A stretch of 64,000 nt of DNA from Pseudophaeobacter arcticus DSM 23566 (GCF_000473205.1 NZ_KI421507.1:2409302-2473301); one strand, 5' to 3'. Positions 18,765-30,078 are shown, numbered from the stretch's first letter. Numbers and translations: made by a program. Notes: generated by a model from the letters alone, not told the origin.

Positions 18765-19925
18765 TTACGCCCCTCCTTGATAGGCACCAAGGGTCTGACG
18801 GGCAATCACCACCCGTTGCACATCCGAGGCGCCCTCATAGATGCGCAAAGCTCTGATATCGCGGTACAGCTCCTCGACTTTCTGACCGTGGCGCACCCCA
18901 TCCCCGCCATGCAGCTGCACCGCCTTGTCGATAACCTGCTGCGCCTGATCCGTCGAAAACAGCTTGGCCATGGCGGCCTCGCGGGTGACACGCGCCGCGC
19001 CGCTGTCCTTGGCCCAGGCGGCCCGGTAGACCAGCAGCGCCGCCGCATCCACGTCCAGCGCCATATCGGCAATATGGCCCTGCACCATCTGCAAATCAAA
19101 CAGCGGCGCCCCCTGCACCTGCCGGGTTGAAACCCGCTGCAGCGCCTCATCCAACGCCCGCCGGGCAAAGCCAAGCGCCGCCGCCGCCACCGTCGAGCGG
19201 AACACATCCAGCACCGACATGGCGATTTTGAAACCGCCCCCCGCCTGACCCAACAGGGCGGATTTGGGGATGCGACAGTCGGTAAATCGCAGGGTGGCCA
19301 GCGGATGCGGCGCAATCACCTGCTGGCGCTCCACCACTTCAAACCCTGGCAGGCCAGCAGGCACGATAAAGGCGGACAATCCCCTGGCCCCCGGCGCCTC
19401 GCCGCTGCGGGCAAACACCGTGTAAACATCCGCAATGCCACCATTGGAAATCCAGGTCTTTTCCCCATTCAGCACATAGTCATCGCCATCCACTGTCGCG
19501 GTCATGGTGGAATTGGCCACATCCGATCCCGACTGCGGCTCGGTGAGCGCAAAGGCCGAAATCGCCCTGCCGCTGCGGGTCAGCGGCAACCATTCCGCCT
19601 GCTGGGCCTCAGAGCCAAACAGCGAAATCGCCCCGGTGCCAAGCCCCTGCATCGCAAAGGCAAAATCAGCCAGCCCGTCATGGCGCGCCAGGGTTTCGCG
19701 GATCAGGCAGAGGCTGCGCACATCCAGGCTCTCCCCCGCCATCGCACCACTGTGCTGCGCCCATCCAGCCTCCCCAAGGGCGGCAACCAGGTTGCGACAG
19801 GCCGCGTCCACATCACCGTGATCAATGCCAGCCAGGTTCTGCCCGGCCCAAAGGTCCAACTCATGCGCCAGCACCCGGTGCCGGTCCTCAAAGAACGGCC
19901 AGCTCAAAAATGTCCGGTCTGCCAT
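18765..19925 (-). CDS. Acyl-CoA dehydrogenase
   Basis: FAD enzyme of 386 residues. Motifs: [16 protein letters not shown] (FAD/substrate), [18 protein letters not shown], and near the C-terminus [23 protein letters not shown]. The glutamate of YEGAS is in the usual catalytic position for short-chain members. In this operon it would oxidise a ring-derived or ring-opened CoA thioester in the beta-oxidation-like lower part of the 2-aminobenzoyl-CoA route. The ligase gene follows after one base; 83 bases separate it from the hydratase gene upstream. Confidence 0.92.
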   Translation of the reverse strand: MADRTFLSWPFFEDRHRVLAHELDLWAGQNLAGIDHGDVDAACRNLVAALGEAGWAQHSGAMAGESLDVRSLCLIRETLARHDGLADFAFAMQGLGTGAISLFGSEAQQAEWLPLTRSGRAISAFALTEPQSGSDVANSTMTATVDGDDYVLNGEKTWISNGGIADVYTVFARSGEAPGARGLSAFIVPAGLPGFEVVERQQVIAPHPLATLRFTDCRIPKSALLGQAGGGFKIAMSVLDVFRSTVAAAALGFARRALDEALQRVSTRQVQGAPLFDLQMVQGHIADMALDVDAAALLVYRAAWAKDSGAARVTREAAMAKLFSTDQAQQVIDKAVQLHGGDGVRHGQKVEELYRDIRALRIYEGASDVQRVVIARQTLGAYQGGA

Positions 19926-20008
19926 CTGTCACCCCTTCTCTTCATCTTTCCCTAAAATACCTCCGCCGGAGGCATCCAACCGCCGCATCACGCGCTGCGG
20001 CTTGCGGC

Positions 20009-20827
20009 TTAATCGCCCTCAAACACCGGTTTTTCCTTGTTCACAAAGGCCCGGTAGGCGCGTTCAAAATCCGCAGTCTGCATGCAGATTGCCTGGGCCT
20101 GCGCCTCGGCCTCTATGGCCTGTTCAATCGACATGGACCATTCCTGCGCCAGCATTGTCTTTGTCATCATATTGCCAAAGTTCGGCCCCGCCGCGATACG
20201 CTGCGCCAGCGCCCGCGCCTGCACTTCCAGATCCGGGGCCTCTACCAGCTTGTTGTGAAACCCCCAGGCAAGGCCTTCTTCAGCACTCATGGAGCGCCCG
20301 GTATATAGCAGCTCGGCAGCGCGCCCCTGGCCAATGATCCGGGGCAGGATGGCGCAGGCGCCCATGTCACAGCCGGCAAGACCAACACGGGTAAATAAAA
20401 AGGCCGTCTTGGCCTCGGGCGTGGCAATCCGCAGATCTGACGCCATGGCGATAATCGCGCCGGCCCCAACACAAATACCATCAATCGCGGCGATCACCGG
20501 CTTGCCGCAATTGACAATCGCCTTCACAAGATCCCCGGTCATACGGGTAAAGGCCAGCAGCTCTTTCATGCTCATCTTGGTCAGCGGGCCAATGATATCA
20601 TGCACATCGCCGCCCGAGCTAAAGTTGCCGCCATTTGAGGCAAAGACTACCGCCTTGACCTCATCATCATAGTGCAAATCGCGAAACCAATCGCGCAGCT
20701 CTGCATAGCTGTCAAAGGTCAGCGGGTTCTTGCGCTCTGGCCGATCCAAAGCGACGGTGGCAATGCCCTCTTCGATCTTGCAGAGAAAATGCTTGGGCTC
20801 GAAATGCGGGGAGGAGACCTGGGTCAT
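20009..20827 (-). CDS. Enoyl-CoA hydratase/isomerase family protein
   Basis: Crotonase-fold protein of 272 residues. The oxyanion-hole segments are [18 protein letters not shown] and [19 protein letters not shown], and the second acidic region is [18 protein letters not shown]. An aspartate stands where hydratases carry the second glutamate, so the exact reaction (hydratase, isomerase or C-C hydrolase) is open. It is coupled to the MarR gene by an ATGA overlap, part of the proposed aromatic CoA operon. Confidence 0.9.
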   Translation of the reverse strand: MTQVSSPHFEPKHFLCKIEEGIATVALDRPERKNPLTFDSYAELRDWFRDLHYDDEVKAVVFASNGGNFSSGGDVHDIIGPLTKMSMKELLAFTRMTGDLVKAIVNCGKPVIAAIDGICVGAGAIIAMASDLRIATPEAKTAFLFTRVGLAGCDMGACAILPRIIGQGRAAELLYTGRSMSAEEGLAWGFHNKLVEAPDLEVQARALAQRIAAGPNFGNMMTKTMLAQEWSMSIEQAIEAEAQAQAICMQTADFERAYRAFVNKEKPVFEGD

Positions 20828-21285
20828 GGCGCGCTATCCTTGTTTTCCAATCGCCGGGCCACTGCATCCAGTGCCTCGGCCATAGCCTGGGTCGCCTCGG
20901 GGGCGACGCCGGTAAAAATCTGATCAATCCAGCTCTCATGCGCCTTGGCCTGACGGGCAAACTCCGCTTCGCCCGCCGGGGTCAGCCGCACCCGGCTGGC
21001 GCGGCGGTCTCCGGGGACTTTTTCGCGCAGCACATGGCCATCCTCGACCAGACGCTCGACGATACCGGTCACATTGCCATTGGAGACCTTCAGCACGCTG
21101 GACAATTCGCTCATCTTGAGCCCCTGTCGATGCTGCGACAGCGCCGCCATCACGTCAAAGCGCGGCAGCGTGGTGGTAAACTCCTGGCGCAGGTTTTCAC
21201 GCAGCGCGCTCTCCACACTGCGTGTCGCCTTGAGCAGCCGCAGCCAAAGCCGCAACCGATCCTTTGAGATATCTGTCTCGCTCAA
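20824..21285 (-). CDS. MarR family transcriptional regulator
   Basis: Dimeric winged-helix regulator of 153 residues. [40 protein letters not shown] is the DNA-binding core and the wing is [17 protein letters not shown]. It overlaps both neighbours by four bases and is thus co-transcribed with the genes it likely controls. MarR proteins in aryl-CoA clusters (BadR, CouR type) usually bind the CoA thioester as inducer. A candidate operator lies at 24382-24413 ahead of the operon. Confidence 0.92.
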   Translation of the reverse strand: MSETDISKDRLRLWLRLLKATRSVESALRENLRQEFTTTLPRFDVMAALSQHRQGLKMSELSSVLKVSNGNVTGIVERLVEDGHVLREKVPGDRRASRVRLTPAGEAEFARQAKAHESWIDQIFTGVAPEATQAMAEALDAVARRLENKDSAP

Positions 21286-22037
21286 ATTTCACCTCCAGAA
21301 ATGGGCAATGCTGTACCATTCACCGACCCTGCCCCGTCGCCAGCCAACCAAAGCGCGGCCTCGGCCACCTCCATCGGTTGGATAAAGCGATCCTGCGGGT
21401 TCCCGCGACGCAGCGATTTTTCCGCCTGCGCCCGTGACATGCCGGTCTTTGTCACAATAAGGTCCAGCGAGGTCTGCAACAGTGGCGTCTCGATAAACCC
21501 AGGGCACAGGGCATTCACCGTTACCCCGGTTTTTGCCAGCTCGATTGCCAGTGACCGGGTCAAGCCCAGCACACCATGTTTTGCCGCGCAATAGCCAGAA
21601 ACATAGGGATATCCCTTGAGCCCGGCAGTGGAGGCCACGGCGATCAATCGCCCCCAGCCCGCGGCCTTCATCCCCGGAAGGCAGGCCTGCCAGAGGTTGA
21701 ACACCCCCAGCAGGTTAACCCCCAAAGCATCGGTGAAATCCTCCACCGCCATCTGTTCAAAAGCCATGGAAGGTGCCGCCCCCGCATTGGCCAGGGCAAT
21801 ATCTACCGCGCCGTTTACAGCGCCCGCTTGCGCAATTGCCTGATCAAGGCTCTGCCTCTTGGTCACATCACAGGTCAGCGGCAGGGCGCCTGTCTCTGCC
21901 GCAACCTGCTGCAGCGCCTCCAGACGGCGGCCAAGGATTGTCACCTTGGCATCTTGGGCCGCAAATTGCCGGGCAAGTTCAGCGCCAACACCGGAACCTC
22001 CGCCAGTGATAACAACGTGTTTGCCGTGAAAGCTCAT
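21282..22037 (-). CDS. Short-chain dehydrogenase/reductase
   Basis: NAD(P)-dependent SDR of 251 residues. The cofactor motif is TGGGSGVG (11-18), followed by ANAG near 83-86, the catalytic serine region VASTAG and the YCAAK pair, then PGFIETPL. Probably a 3-hydroxyacyl-CoA dehydrogenase acting on the ring-derived thioester. It overlaps the flanking genes by four bases on each side. Confidence 0.9.
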   Translation of the reverse strand: MSFHGKHVVITGGGSGVGAELARQFAAQDAKVTILGRRLEALQQVAAETGALPLTCDVTKRQSLDQAIAQAGAVNGAVDIALANAGAAPSMAFEQMAVEDFTDALGVNLLGVFNLWQACLPGMKAAGWGRLIAVASTAGLKGYPYVSGYCAAKHGVLGLTRSLAIELAKTGVTVNALCPGFIETPLLQTSLDLIVTKTGMSRAQAEKSLRRGNPQDRFIQPMEVAEAALWLAGDGAGSVNGTALPISGGEI

Positions 22038-24328
22038 GCCCGGATCACCTCTGCCTCGCGGTCCGCAAGCCGCCAGGCCTGATCGCGCCCCGCCTCATAG
22101 GGCAAGGGCCAATGGCCAGATCGGTCGCCAATCTTGGTTGCCTCGTGCAATGTCCAATACGGATCTGCCAGATGCGGGCGGCCAACACAGACCAAATCGG
22201 CCCGCCCCGCCATCAGGATGGAATTGGCGTGATCCGCCTCGTAGATATTGCCCACAGCCATGGTCGCCAGGCCCGCCTCATTGCGAATACGGTCGGAAAA
22301 GGGCGTCTGGAACATACGGCCATAGACCGGCTGGGCGTCAATCGACGTCTGTCCCGCCGACACATCAATGATATCAACGCCGACCTCCGCAAAGGCACGG
22401 GCGATCCCCACCGCCTCTTCCGGCGTCACCCCGTCCTGCCCCAACCAATCGGTTGCAGATATCCGCACCGACATAGGCCTGTCTGCGGGCCAGACTGCCC
22501 GCATCGCGGCAAAGACCTCAAGCGGATAGCGCATCCGGTTTTCCAGAGACCCACCATAGGAATCCACACGGATGTTCGATTTTGGCGAAATGAAGGAGGA
22601 AATCAGGTAGCCATGTGCGGCATGCAGTTCGATCATGTCAAAGCCACAGCGCGCTGCCATTTGGGCCGAGGCCACGAACTCCGCCTTGACCTGATCCATT
22701 TCTGCCAAACTGATCTCACGCGGGGTGGCATTGTCCGGCGACCAGGGCAAGGCCGATGCCGAGACCAGATCCCAGTTATCAGCCGCCAGCGGTGCATCCA
22801 TGGTTTCCCAGCCAACCTGGGTCGACCCCTTGCGCCCCGAATGACCAATCTGACAACAGATCTTTGCATCGGTCTCTTGATGCACAAACTCCACCAGCCG
22901 TTTCCAGGCCGCCTCATGCTCTGGCGCATAAAGACCCGGACATCCCGGCGTGATCCGCCCCGCAGGGCTGACACAGGTCATTTCGGTATAAACCAGTCCC
23001 GCGCCGCCTTTGGCACGTTCGCCATAGTGGATCAGATGCCAGTCGGTTGGGCAGCCATTTACCGCTTTGTACTGCGCCATCGGCGAGACCACGATGCGGT
23101 TTTTCAACCGCATATCCCGCAGCTGGTAGGGCGCAAACATTGGTGCCCGCACAGGCGCATCGCTCGGCGTGCCTGACTTTTCCTGAAACCATTTTTCAGC
23201 CGAGGCTAACCACTTAGGGTCACGCAGACGTAGGTTTTCATGAGAAATTCGCTGACTGCGGGTGAGCAGAGAATAGTTGAACTGCACCGGATCCATGCCA
23301 AGATAGCGTTCGACATCCTCAAACCATTCCAGCGAATTGCGCGCTGCCGATTGCAGCCGCAGCACATCCAGACGACGTTCCTCCTGGTAGCGTTCAAAGG
23401 CCCGCTCCAGACTGTCTTCGCTGGTGATCAGCTCCGCCAGGGCAATGGCGCTGTCAAAGGCCAGCCGAGAGCCGGAACCAATGGAAAAATGCGCCGTCGC
23501 CGAGGCATCGCCCAAAAGCACCACGTTTTCGTGGTGCCATTTATCACAGAGCACCCTGGGGAAGTTGATCCAAACCGCCGAGCCCCGCAGGTGATCGGCG
23601 TTGGACATCAGGGCGTGACCGCCAAGGTGATCTGCAAAGATCTCTTCGCAGGTGCGAATAATCTCTTCCTTGGACATATCTTCAAACCCCCAGCGATCCC
23701 AAGTCTCGCCAGAGCACTCAACAATCACTGTCGCGGTCTCATCATCAAATTGATAAGCGTGGATCCAGACCCAGCCATGTTTGGTTTTTTCAAACACAAA
23801 GGTAAAAGCATCATCAAATTTTTGATGAGTACCCAGCCAGATAAACTTGCAGGGGCGTACATCAATATTAGGCTTGAAGTGATCCGCAAATTCACTGCGC
23901 ACTGCCGAGTTCAGCCCATCACAGCCAACCACCACGTCATAGTCTTGCTGATAGGCCGAGGCAGGTTTGGCCCGCGTTTCAAAGCGCAGGTCAACACCAA
24001 GTTCCCGCGCCCGGTCTTGCAGGATCAAGAGCATCTTCTTGCGACCAATTCCCGCAAAACCATGCCCTTCGGAGACAGTTCTCACCCCCTCCTGCACCAC
24101 GGCGATGTCATCCCAATAGGCGAAGTTATCTTTGATGGCCTGCGCGGTTTGGGGATCATTGCGGCTTAGGTTGTCGAGGGCATCATCAGAAAGCACCACC
24201 CCCCAGCCAAAGGTATCATCCGCTTTGTTTTGCTCAAAAACAGTCACTTCGGCCTCAGGTTGCCGCAGCTTTAGCGAGATTGCAAAATAGAGCCCCGCAG
24301 GCCCTCCTCCCAAACATGCAATTTTCAT
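22034..24328 (-). CDS. Bifunctional aryl-CoA monooxygenase/reductase (2-aminobenzoyl-CoA or salicylyl-CoA type)
   Basis: A 764-residue fusion. Residues 1 to about 380 are an FAD aromatic hydroxylase with [11 protein letters not shown] at 8-18, the [10 protein letters not shown] motif and the FAD-ribityl motif [20 protein letters not shown]. Residues from about 395 are an old-yellow-enzyme-like FMN domain ([47 protein letters not shown]). This layout is known for 2-aminobenzoyl-CoA monooxygenase/reductase of Azoarcus evansii, which hydroxylates and then reduces the ring of the CoA thioester. Annotation pipelines often name it salicylyl-CoA 5-hydroxylase/oxidoreductase; the substrate is not settled by sequence. 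First gene of the operon. Confidence 0.9.
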   Translation of the reverse strand: MKIACLGGGPAGLYFAISLKLRQPEAEVTVFEQNKADDTFGWGVVLSDDALDNLSRNDPQTAQAIKDNFAYWDDIAVVQEGVRTVSEGHGFAGIGRKKMLLILQDRARELGVDLRFETRAKPASAYQQDYDVVVGCDGLNSAVRSEFADHFKPNIDVRPCKFIWLGTHQKFDDAFTFVFEKTKHGWVWIHAYQFDDETATVIVECSGETWDRWGFEDMSKEEIIRTCEEIFADHLGGHALMSNADHLRGSAVWINFPRVLCDKWHHENVVLLGDASATAHFSIGSGSRLAFDSAIALAELITSEDSLERAFERYQEERRLDVLRLQSAARNSLEWFEDVERYLGMDPVQFNYSLLTRSQRISHENLRLRDPKWLASAEKWFQEKSGTPSDAPVRAPMFAPYQLRDMRLKNRIVVSPMAQYKAVNGCPTDWHLIHYGERAKGGAGLVYTEMTCVSPAGRITPGCPGLYAPEHEAAWKRLVEFVHQETDAKICCQIGHSGRKGSTQVGWETMDAPLAADNWDLVSASALPWSPDNATPREISLAEMDQVKAEFVASAQMAARCGFDMIELHAAHGYLISSFISPKSNIRVDSYGGSLENRMRYPLEVFAAMRAVWPADRPMSVRISATDWLGQDGVTPEEAVGIARAFAEVGVDIIDVSAGQTSIDAQPVYGRMFQTPFSDRIRNEAGLATMAVGNIYEADHANSILMAGRADLVCVGRPHLADPYWTLHEATKIGDRSGHWPLPYEAGRDQAWRLADREAEVIRA

Positions 24329-24381
24329 GACCGTTCTTCCCTGAAACCAGAATATGAGATCAGGATAGGTCAGCAGGAAAA

Positions 24382-24413
24382 ACTTTCAAGCTTAAAGTTT
24401 TATACTTGAAGGT
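24382..24413. promoter_or_regulatory. Candidate MarR operator ahead of the aryl-CoA operon
   Basis: Inverted repeat ACTTTCAAG - 14 bases - CTTGAAGGT (8 of 9 positions match), 54-85 bases upstream of the operon's first ATG. The AT-rich spacer includes TTTTATA, which may hold promoter elements. Confidence 0.6.
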
Positions 24414-24945
24414 TTATTCAGTCTCTTTTTACAGTCACCTGCTAAGGTAATGGGTATCCAGCGCCTCAGATCCGGTAGGCGACGAAATTATGAATAACCC
24501 ATACTTTCTTTTATTAACAATTTATTAAGACCTTTTCTTATGTGGATAACCCTGTGAACATACAGGGGAAAGAATGCTCAACACACACTGTTTGAAGCGG
24601 CATCTGTACGCCTAACTCCCCGGACGGGCCTTCTCCGGGTCGACAATTTCCCGCAACAGAGCTGCAATCCCACGCGCAAGGCTTCAAAACATCGTAAACA
24701 GGCCAAAAATATTGAATAAATGTAATTTTCTTGGCGAAACTACCAGAAAAACCGCAATGTAGTACGATTATTTGAAACGTGGCATTCCACAAAATCAGGT
24801 AAAATCTTAGGTTTCCAGCAATTATACCGGCCTGAAGGTCACCCCCTGCGGCGCGCCCCCTGCGCCACGAAAAGACCAATTGCCGCCCGGCACGTGGACA
24901 CGAGATGCGCGAAGGATGACATTTCAATACGGACGGGGTAGCGCG
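24414..24945. other. AT-rich intergenic region
   Basis: About 530 bases between the operon promoter region and the end of ptsP. It is more AT-rich than its neighbours. An open frame at 24538-24927 on the minus strand has no ribosome binding site or protein-like composition and is not called. No RNA gene is evident. Confidence 0.5.
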
Positions 24946-27186
24946 TCAGGTTTCGCGCAGATAGCGCATCACGGACTCGCGTGCGGATTGATCACCACGC
25001 TGTTGAGACTCGAGGATCACCTGCCTCATTTTGGCAAGATCAACACGCATTAACAAAGACTTAACAGGCCCAATTGAAGCAGGTCGCATTGAAAGCGTAC
25101 GCATCCCCATTGCCGCAAGACAGGCCGCCTCAACCGGGCGCCCGGCATCTTCACCACAAAAACTGAGCGGAGTTTTTGAGATGGAACAGCGCTCGACGAT
25201 TTGTTCCATAAAGCTGAGAAAGCTCACATTCAGGCTGTCATACCGCTTGCGGACGCGCTCATTCTCACGGTCTGCGGCAAAGAAAAACTGTTTCAGATCG
25301 TTGCCGCCGATCGAAATAAAGTCGACCTCATCAAAGAACTTTTGCGGTGCAAAAGCCAGCGAGGGCGTTTCGAGCATGGCGCCAATCTCCAGGCTTTCAG
25401 GCAGCGCATGTCCCAGGATGCGTTCCCGTTCAAGTGTCTTGTTCACCTCGTTGCGTGCGGCACGAAACTCCTCGGCCTGCGCCACAAAGGGGAACATCAC
25501 TGTCAGCGGGCGTCCCTCGGCCGCGCGCATAAGGGCCTGCAACTGCATCCGCATGATGCCCGGCTTGTCCAGGCCAACCCGAATAGCACGCCAGCCCAGG
25601 GCCGGGTTGGGCTCGTCATTTGGTTTCATATAGGGCAGGACTTTGTCTGAGCCGATATCCAAGGTTCGAAAGACGACGCGCTTGCCCTGCGCTGCATCCA
25701 GGACCCGTTTATACAGTACCACCAGTTCAGACCGGCGCGGCATCTGGTTGCGCACCAGGAACTGCAGCTCGGTACGGAACAGGCCAACCCCCTCGGCACC
25801 GGAGCTCTCCAGCGAGGGGAGATCGGCCATCAGGCCCGCATTCATCACCAGGTCGATCTTGTGCCCATCCAGCGTCACCGCCGGTTTGTCACGGATCGAG
25901 ACATAGCGTTTCTGCGCCTGGGCCAGCATGGCGATCTTGTCACGAAAGGCGCTCACGACACTGTCGTCGGGACGCAGATGCACCACGCCCTGCTCCCCGT
26001 CCACCATGATATGGTCGCCGTTCAGGGCCTCATTGGTGATGCGTTTGGCATTCACCACCAGTGGAATTGCCAGGGCCCGGGCCACGATGGCCGCGTGCGA
26101 GCCAACCGAGCCCTCTTCAAGCACGATACCTTTGAGATTACGGCCATATTCCAGCAGTTCCGCCGGGCCGATATTGCGCGCAATCAAAATGGGATCATCC
26201 GGCAGATCGGCGCCGGTTTCGGCCCCCTGCCCGGTTAAAATACGCAGCAGACGATTGGACAGGTCGTCCAGATCGCTGAGCCGCTCGCGCAGGTAGGCAT
26301 CCTGCACCTGCGACAGCCGGGACCGCGCCTGCGACTGCTCTTTTTCCACTGCGGCCTCAGCGCTCAGCCCACGGGAGATATCCTCTTCCATGCGCCGCAT
26401 CCAGCCCTTGGAATTGGCAAACATGCGATAAGCCTCAAGAACTTGCAGCTGCTCCTTATCGCCGTTTTGCGAGATCTCAAGCATCTTGTCGACACCAACG
26501 CGCAGCTGCTCAACCGCCTCATTGAGACGCACCAGTTCTTTCTCCGGGTCATCCGCAATGGGGTTGGTCACCAGCACGCGGGGCTCATGCAGCCAGACAT
26601 GGCCCTCAGCCGCGCCCTCCTGCGCTGCCGTCCCTGGTAACAAAACCGGCTGTTGATGCAGCGGCGACAGGCCGGACTCTTCGCCCACAAAGGCGCCAAG
26701 CTCGGTCATCTCGGCGATGACCATGGCAACAACTTCCAGGGCATAGACCGCATCGGCGGAAAACTCGCGCGCCTCTTTGGACTGTACAACCAAAACGCCC
26801 AGCATTTCACCAAGCCGTTGAATCGGAATACCTAGAAAGGAAGAGAACCGCTCTTCGCCGGTTTCCGGCATATAGCGAAAGCCCTTGGAGCTGGGCGCAT
26901 CGGGGGTGTTGATTACCTTGCCGAACTTGGCCACCCGCCCCACCAGGCCCTCGCCAATACGCATCCGGGTCTGGTGAACGGATTCAACATTCAGGCCTTC
27001 ACTGGCACAAAGTTCCAGGGTCTCATCATCGCGAAACAGATAGACCGAGCAGACCTCGGTACCCATGCTGTCGCCTATGAGATGGGTGATCTTGTCCAGA
27101 CGGGCCTGGCCAGGGTTGTCCCCGGCCATGGCCTCGCGCAAGCGGCCAAGCAGCTTGCGGCTTTCAGATTCAGTAGAGTCGACCAT
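24946..27186 (-). CDS. ptsP: Phosphoenolpyruvate-protein phosphotransferase PtsP (EI-Ntr)
   Basis: First enzyme of the nitrogen PTS, which passes phosphate from PEP to NPr and EIIA-Ntr. The 746-residue protein has an N-terminal GAF domain (about 20-165), the PEP-utiliser N-terminal helical domain, the phospho-histidine domain with SVGSHAAIVARA, and a C-terminal PEP-binding barrel with FRTELQFLVRN and FISIGGNDLKQFFF. In this pathway the GAF domain is a sensor, often of glutamine. It lies after lysC with 47 bases between, the usual alphaproteobacterial order, and next to trkH, which fits links between EIIA-Ntr and potassium transport. Confidence 0.95.
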   Translation of the reverse strand: MVDSTESESRKLLGRLREAMAGDNPGQARLDKITHLIGDSMGTEVCSVYLFRDDETLELCASEGLNVESVHQTRMRIGEGLVGRVAKFGKVINTPDAPSSKGFRYMPETGEERFSSFLGIPIQRLGEMLGVLVVQSKEAREFSADAVYALEVVAMVIAEMTELGAFVGEESGLSPLHQQPVLLPGTAAQEGAAEGHVWLHEPRVLVTNPIADDPEKELVRLNEAVEQLRVGVDKMLEISQNGDKEQLQVLEAYRMFANSKGWMRRMEEDISRGLSAEAAVEKEQSQARSRLSQVQDAYLRERLSDLDDLSNRLLRILTGQGAETGADLPDDPILIARNIGPAELLEYGRNLKGIVLEEGSVGSHAAIVARALAIPLVVNAKRITNEALNGDHIMVDGEQGVVHLRPDDSVVSAFRDKIAMLAQAQKRYVSIRDKPAVTLDGHKIDLVMNAGLMADLPSLESSGAEGVGLFRTELQFLVRNQMPRRSELVVLYKRVLDAAQGKRVVFRTLDIGSDKVLPYMKPNDEPNPALGWRAIRVGLDKPGIMRMQLQALMRAAEGRPLTVMFPFVAQAEEFRAARNEVNKTLERERILGHALPESLEIGAMLETPSLAFAPQKFFDEVDFISIGGNDLKQFFFAADRENERVRKRYDSLNVSFLSFMEQIVERCSISKTPLSFCGEDAGRPVEAACLAAMGMRTLSMRPASIGPVKSLLMRVDLAKMRQVILESQQRGDQSARESVMRYLRET

Positions 27187-27233
27187 GGGTCCTGTTCACA
27201 TATTCTTTTGTTGTGGCAGGCAATCCAAAGGTA

Positions 27234-28472
27234 TCAGGCTGCCTTGTCCAATTCAAAAGCATCATGCAGTGCTTGGACTGCAAGTTCCATGTATTTTCGG
27301 TCGACAAGTACGGAAATCTTAATCTCTGAGGTTGTAATGACCTTGATATTGATCCCCTCATCCGAGAGCACCTTGAACATTTTGGCCGCCACTCCAGATT
27401 GCGAGCGCATTCCAATGCCCACAACCGACACCTTGGCAACCTCGGTATCGGCAACCAGTTCGGCGTAGTTCAGATCACCTGCTTCCCGGATGCCCAGCAG
27501 CGCCTTTTCAGCACGGGTCACCTGATCGGTGGGGCAGGAAAAGGTCATATCGGTGCGGCCATCTTCCGAAATGTTCTGCACGATCATATCGACATTCACC
27601 CCACCTTCAGACAGGGCGTTAAAGATGATCGCCGCAATGCCTGGGCGGTCGGCAACCGACATCAGGGTCATCTTGGCTTCGTCGCGGGAATAGGCCACAC
27701 CGGCCACAATATTGGATTCCATGATTTCCTCCTCGTCGCAGACCAGCGTGCCGGCCTCGTCGGATTGTTCTTCAAAACTAGAGAGAACGCGCAGTTTCAC
27801 CTTATAGCGCATGGCCAGTTCAACCGAACGGGTCTGCAGCACCTTGGCCCCCAGCGAGGCCAGTTCCAGCATTTCTTCAAAGGCGATCTTGTCAAGCTTG
27901 CGCGCCTTGCCACAGATGCGCGGATCGGTGGTGTAGACCCCGTCCACATCGGTGTAGATATCGCAGCGCTCGGCTTCAAAAGCGGCGGCAAAGGCAACAG
28001 CAGTGGTATCAGATCCACCGCGCCCCAGCGTGGTGATGCGGCCCTCAGGGCTAATGCCCTGGAACCCGGCAACCACGGCCACCCGCATGCCTTCGCCAAA
28101 CTTGGCATTGATGTTATCCGTCGGGATTTCTTCGATCCGCGCCTGGCTATGGGCGCTGGTGGTTTTCAACGGCACCTGCCAGCCCTGCCAGCTACGCGCG
28201 GGCACATCCATTTCCTGCAGCGTCAGCGCCATCAGCCCGGCGGTGACGTTTTCACCAGAGGATACCACCGCGTCATATTCACGGGCATCAAACATCGGCG
28301 AAGTCTCATTGACCCAGCCAACCATTTCATTGGTCTTACCGGACATGGCAGAGACAATGACGATAACGTCATAGCCCTTGGCCACTTCGACGCCAACGCG
28401 TTTGGCTGCGCGCCGGATCCGGTCGAGGTTGGCGACCGAAGTGCCGCCGAATTTCATTACTAGAACGGGCAT
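27234..28472 (-). CDS. lysC: Aspartate kinase
   Basis: Phosphorylates aspartate in the first step toward lysine, methionine and threonine. About 412 residues: amino acid kinase domain (MKFGGTSVAN, then GRGGSDTTAVAFAAA and TDVDGVYTTDP) and two C-terminal ACT domains for feedback control. The ATG at 28472 is preferred over TTG at 28478; GGAG lies about ten bases upstream. The family length is normal. It precedes ptsP. Confidence 0.96.
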   Translation of the reverse strand: MPVLVMKFGGTSVANLDRIRRAAKRVGVEVAKGYDVIVIVSAMSGKTNEMVGWVNETSPMFDAREYDAVVSSGENVTAGLMALTLQEMDVPARSWQGWQVPLKTTSAHSQARIEEIPTDNINAKFGEGMRVAVVAGFQGISPEGRITTLGRGGSDTTAVAFAAAFEAERCDIYTDVDGVYTTDPRICGKARKLDKIAFEEMLELASLGAKVLQTRSVELAMRYKVKLRVLSSFEEQSDEAGTLVCDEEEIMESNIVAGVAYSRDEAKMTLMSVADRPGIAAIIFNALSEGGVNVDMIVQNISEDGRTDMTFSCPTDQVTRAEKALLGIREAGDLNYAELVADTEVAKVSVVGIGMRSQSGVAAKMFKVLSDEGINIKVITTSEIKISVLVDRKYMELAVQALHDAFELDKAA

Positions 28473-28629
28473 GGGCAAAAGTCTCCGTGCGCTCGCTGTT
28501 TCCGATCACTGCCTCATAGGCGGTCAGGGTTTCAAGGGCAAGGCTGCGTATTGTAGCGATACAAGCCCCCAGCCCGGGTCGCGCCCCGTTTCTGGCGATC
28601 AGGTCACAAAAATGGCAACGATATCAGAC

Positions 28630-30078
28630 TCAAGCGCGCCAGAACCGCAGCGTCAAAATGGCATAGACTGCCATCAGCTCCAGCCGCCCGATCAGCATGG
28701 CGCAGCTGAGGATCCATTTGGCCGCGTCATTGAGCGATGAGAAATTTCCTGCGGGGCCGATGGTCTCCCCCAGCCCCGGCCCCACATTGGCCACCGCCGT
28801 GGCAGCGCCGGAAATCGCGGTGACAAAGTCCAATCCCGTAAGCGCCAGCGCCCAGGCCACGATGCCCATGGTCACAATAAAGAACATGAAAAAGGAAATC
28901 ACCGAGGTCAAAACATCCTGGCCCACAGCGCGGCCGTCAAACCGGGGCACAAAGATCCCATGCGGCGAGCGGATCCGCTGGATCTGCACCCGGATCGAGG
29001 CAAAGAGCAGCTGGTAGCGAAAGATCTTGACCGAACAGGCGGTAGAGCCCGCACAGCCGCCAATCAACCCGATAAAGAAGAACACCATAATGAGGAAATT
29101 GCCCCATTCCATATAGTCGACACTGGCATAACCTGTGCCAGAAATAATGGAGGTGATATTGAACAAAGCCTCCCGGACGGCCTGTTCGGGATGATGGGGA
29201 AAGATCGTGATCAGAACGCCCGATGTTACCACGACAAGAACAACAATCGTTCCGAGAAACGCGCGTATCTGGCTATCGCGAAACAAAGGTGTCGCCTTGC
29301 CATTGACCAATTGCACATACCGCACAAATGGCATGGCAGCAAAGATCATAAATATGGATGCCGCGTATTCGGCCGGCCCCGAAAAGGTCCCAAAAGAGGC
29401 ATCATAGTTGGAAAATCCCCCCGTGGACATGGTGGTCATCGCATGCACAAGCGCATCAAAGAACCCCATGCCCAAGATCAGGTAGACCACCATGCAGGTT
29501 ATCGTGAGCCCTAGGTAGATCAGGGAGATCTGTTTGGCGATAGCCTGCGCACGTGGGAGAATTTTCCCCATAGTGTCAAAGGCTTCCGACCTAAATATCT
29601 GCATACCGCCAACGCGCAATTCAGGCAGGAAGACCATGGCGACAACAATAATCCCGATCCCCCCCAGCCATTGCAGGATCCCGCGCCACAGCAGCAGCCC
29701 CTTTGGCAGGTCGTCCAATCCCGAAATCACTGTTGAGCCGGTGGTGGTCATGCCAGACATGGCCTCAAAAAACGCATCCGTAAAGCTGAGTTCCGTCGCC
29801 CCCAACATCAGGGGCAAGGCGCCAAAAATCGGCAGCGCCCCCCAGACAGTGGTGGTCAGCAAAAAGGTCTGCTGGATGCTCAACCCACGACCATTTCCAC
29901 TGCCGCAGCTCAGCGCCAAAAGCGCCCCGGCCAGCATGGTAATGATGCCACTTTCCAAAAACACGGGCCATTCGCCCCGCCCCTCGATGAGGTCGGCGAG
30001 AAAGGGAAACACCATCATGGCGCCAAGGATCAAAACCAGAAGGCCGATCACATATCCAATGGGTCGAAAATCCAACAT
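28630..30078 (-). CDS. trkH: Trk/Ktr potassium uptake protein, TrkH family
   Basis: Integral membrane K+ channel subunit of 482 residues with many hydrophobic segments and four pore-loop repeats; filter-like signatures include SGMTTTGSTV, TMSTGGFSNYD and SGTGYASVD. It needs a TrkA-type cytosolic partner, not present in the window. The ATG at 30078 gives a first membrane helix at residues 8-28. EIIA-Ntr is known to act on Trk/Kdp in other bacteria, and ptsP is two genes away. Confidence 0.94.
   Translation of the reverse strand: MLDFRPIGYVIGLLVLILGAMMVFPFLADLIEGRGEWPVFLESGIITMLAGALLALSCGSGNGRGLSIQQTFLLTTTVWGALPIFGALPLMLGATELSFTDAFFEAMSGMTTTGSTVISGLDDLPKGLLLWRGILQWLGGIGIIVVAMVFLPELRVGGMQIFRSEAFDTMGKILPRAQAIAKQISLIYLGLTITCMVVYLILGMGFFDALVHAMTTMSTGGFSNYDASFGTFSGPAEYAASIFMIFAAMPFVRYVQLVNGKATPLFRDSQIRAFLGTIVVLVVVTSGVLITIFPHHPEQAVREALFNITSIISGTGYASVDYMEWGNFLIMVFFFIGLIGGCAGSTACSVKIFRYQLLFASIRVQIQRIRSPHGIFVPRFDGRAVGQDVLTSVISFFMFFIVTMGIVAWALALTGLDFVTAISGAATAVANVGPGLGETIGPAGNFSSLNDAAKWILSCAMLIGRLELMAVYAILTLRFWRA

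Noticed and set aside
24538..24927. 129-residue frame on the minus strand in the AT-rich gap
   Set aside because: No ribosome binding site, cysteine-rich random composition.
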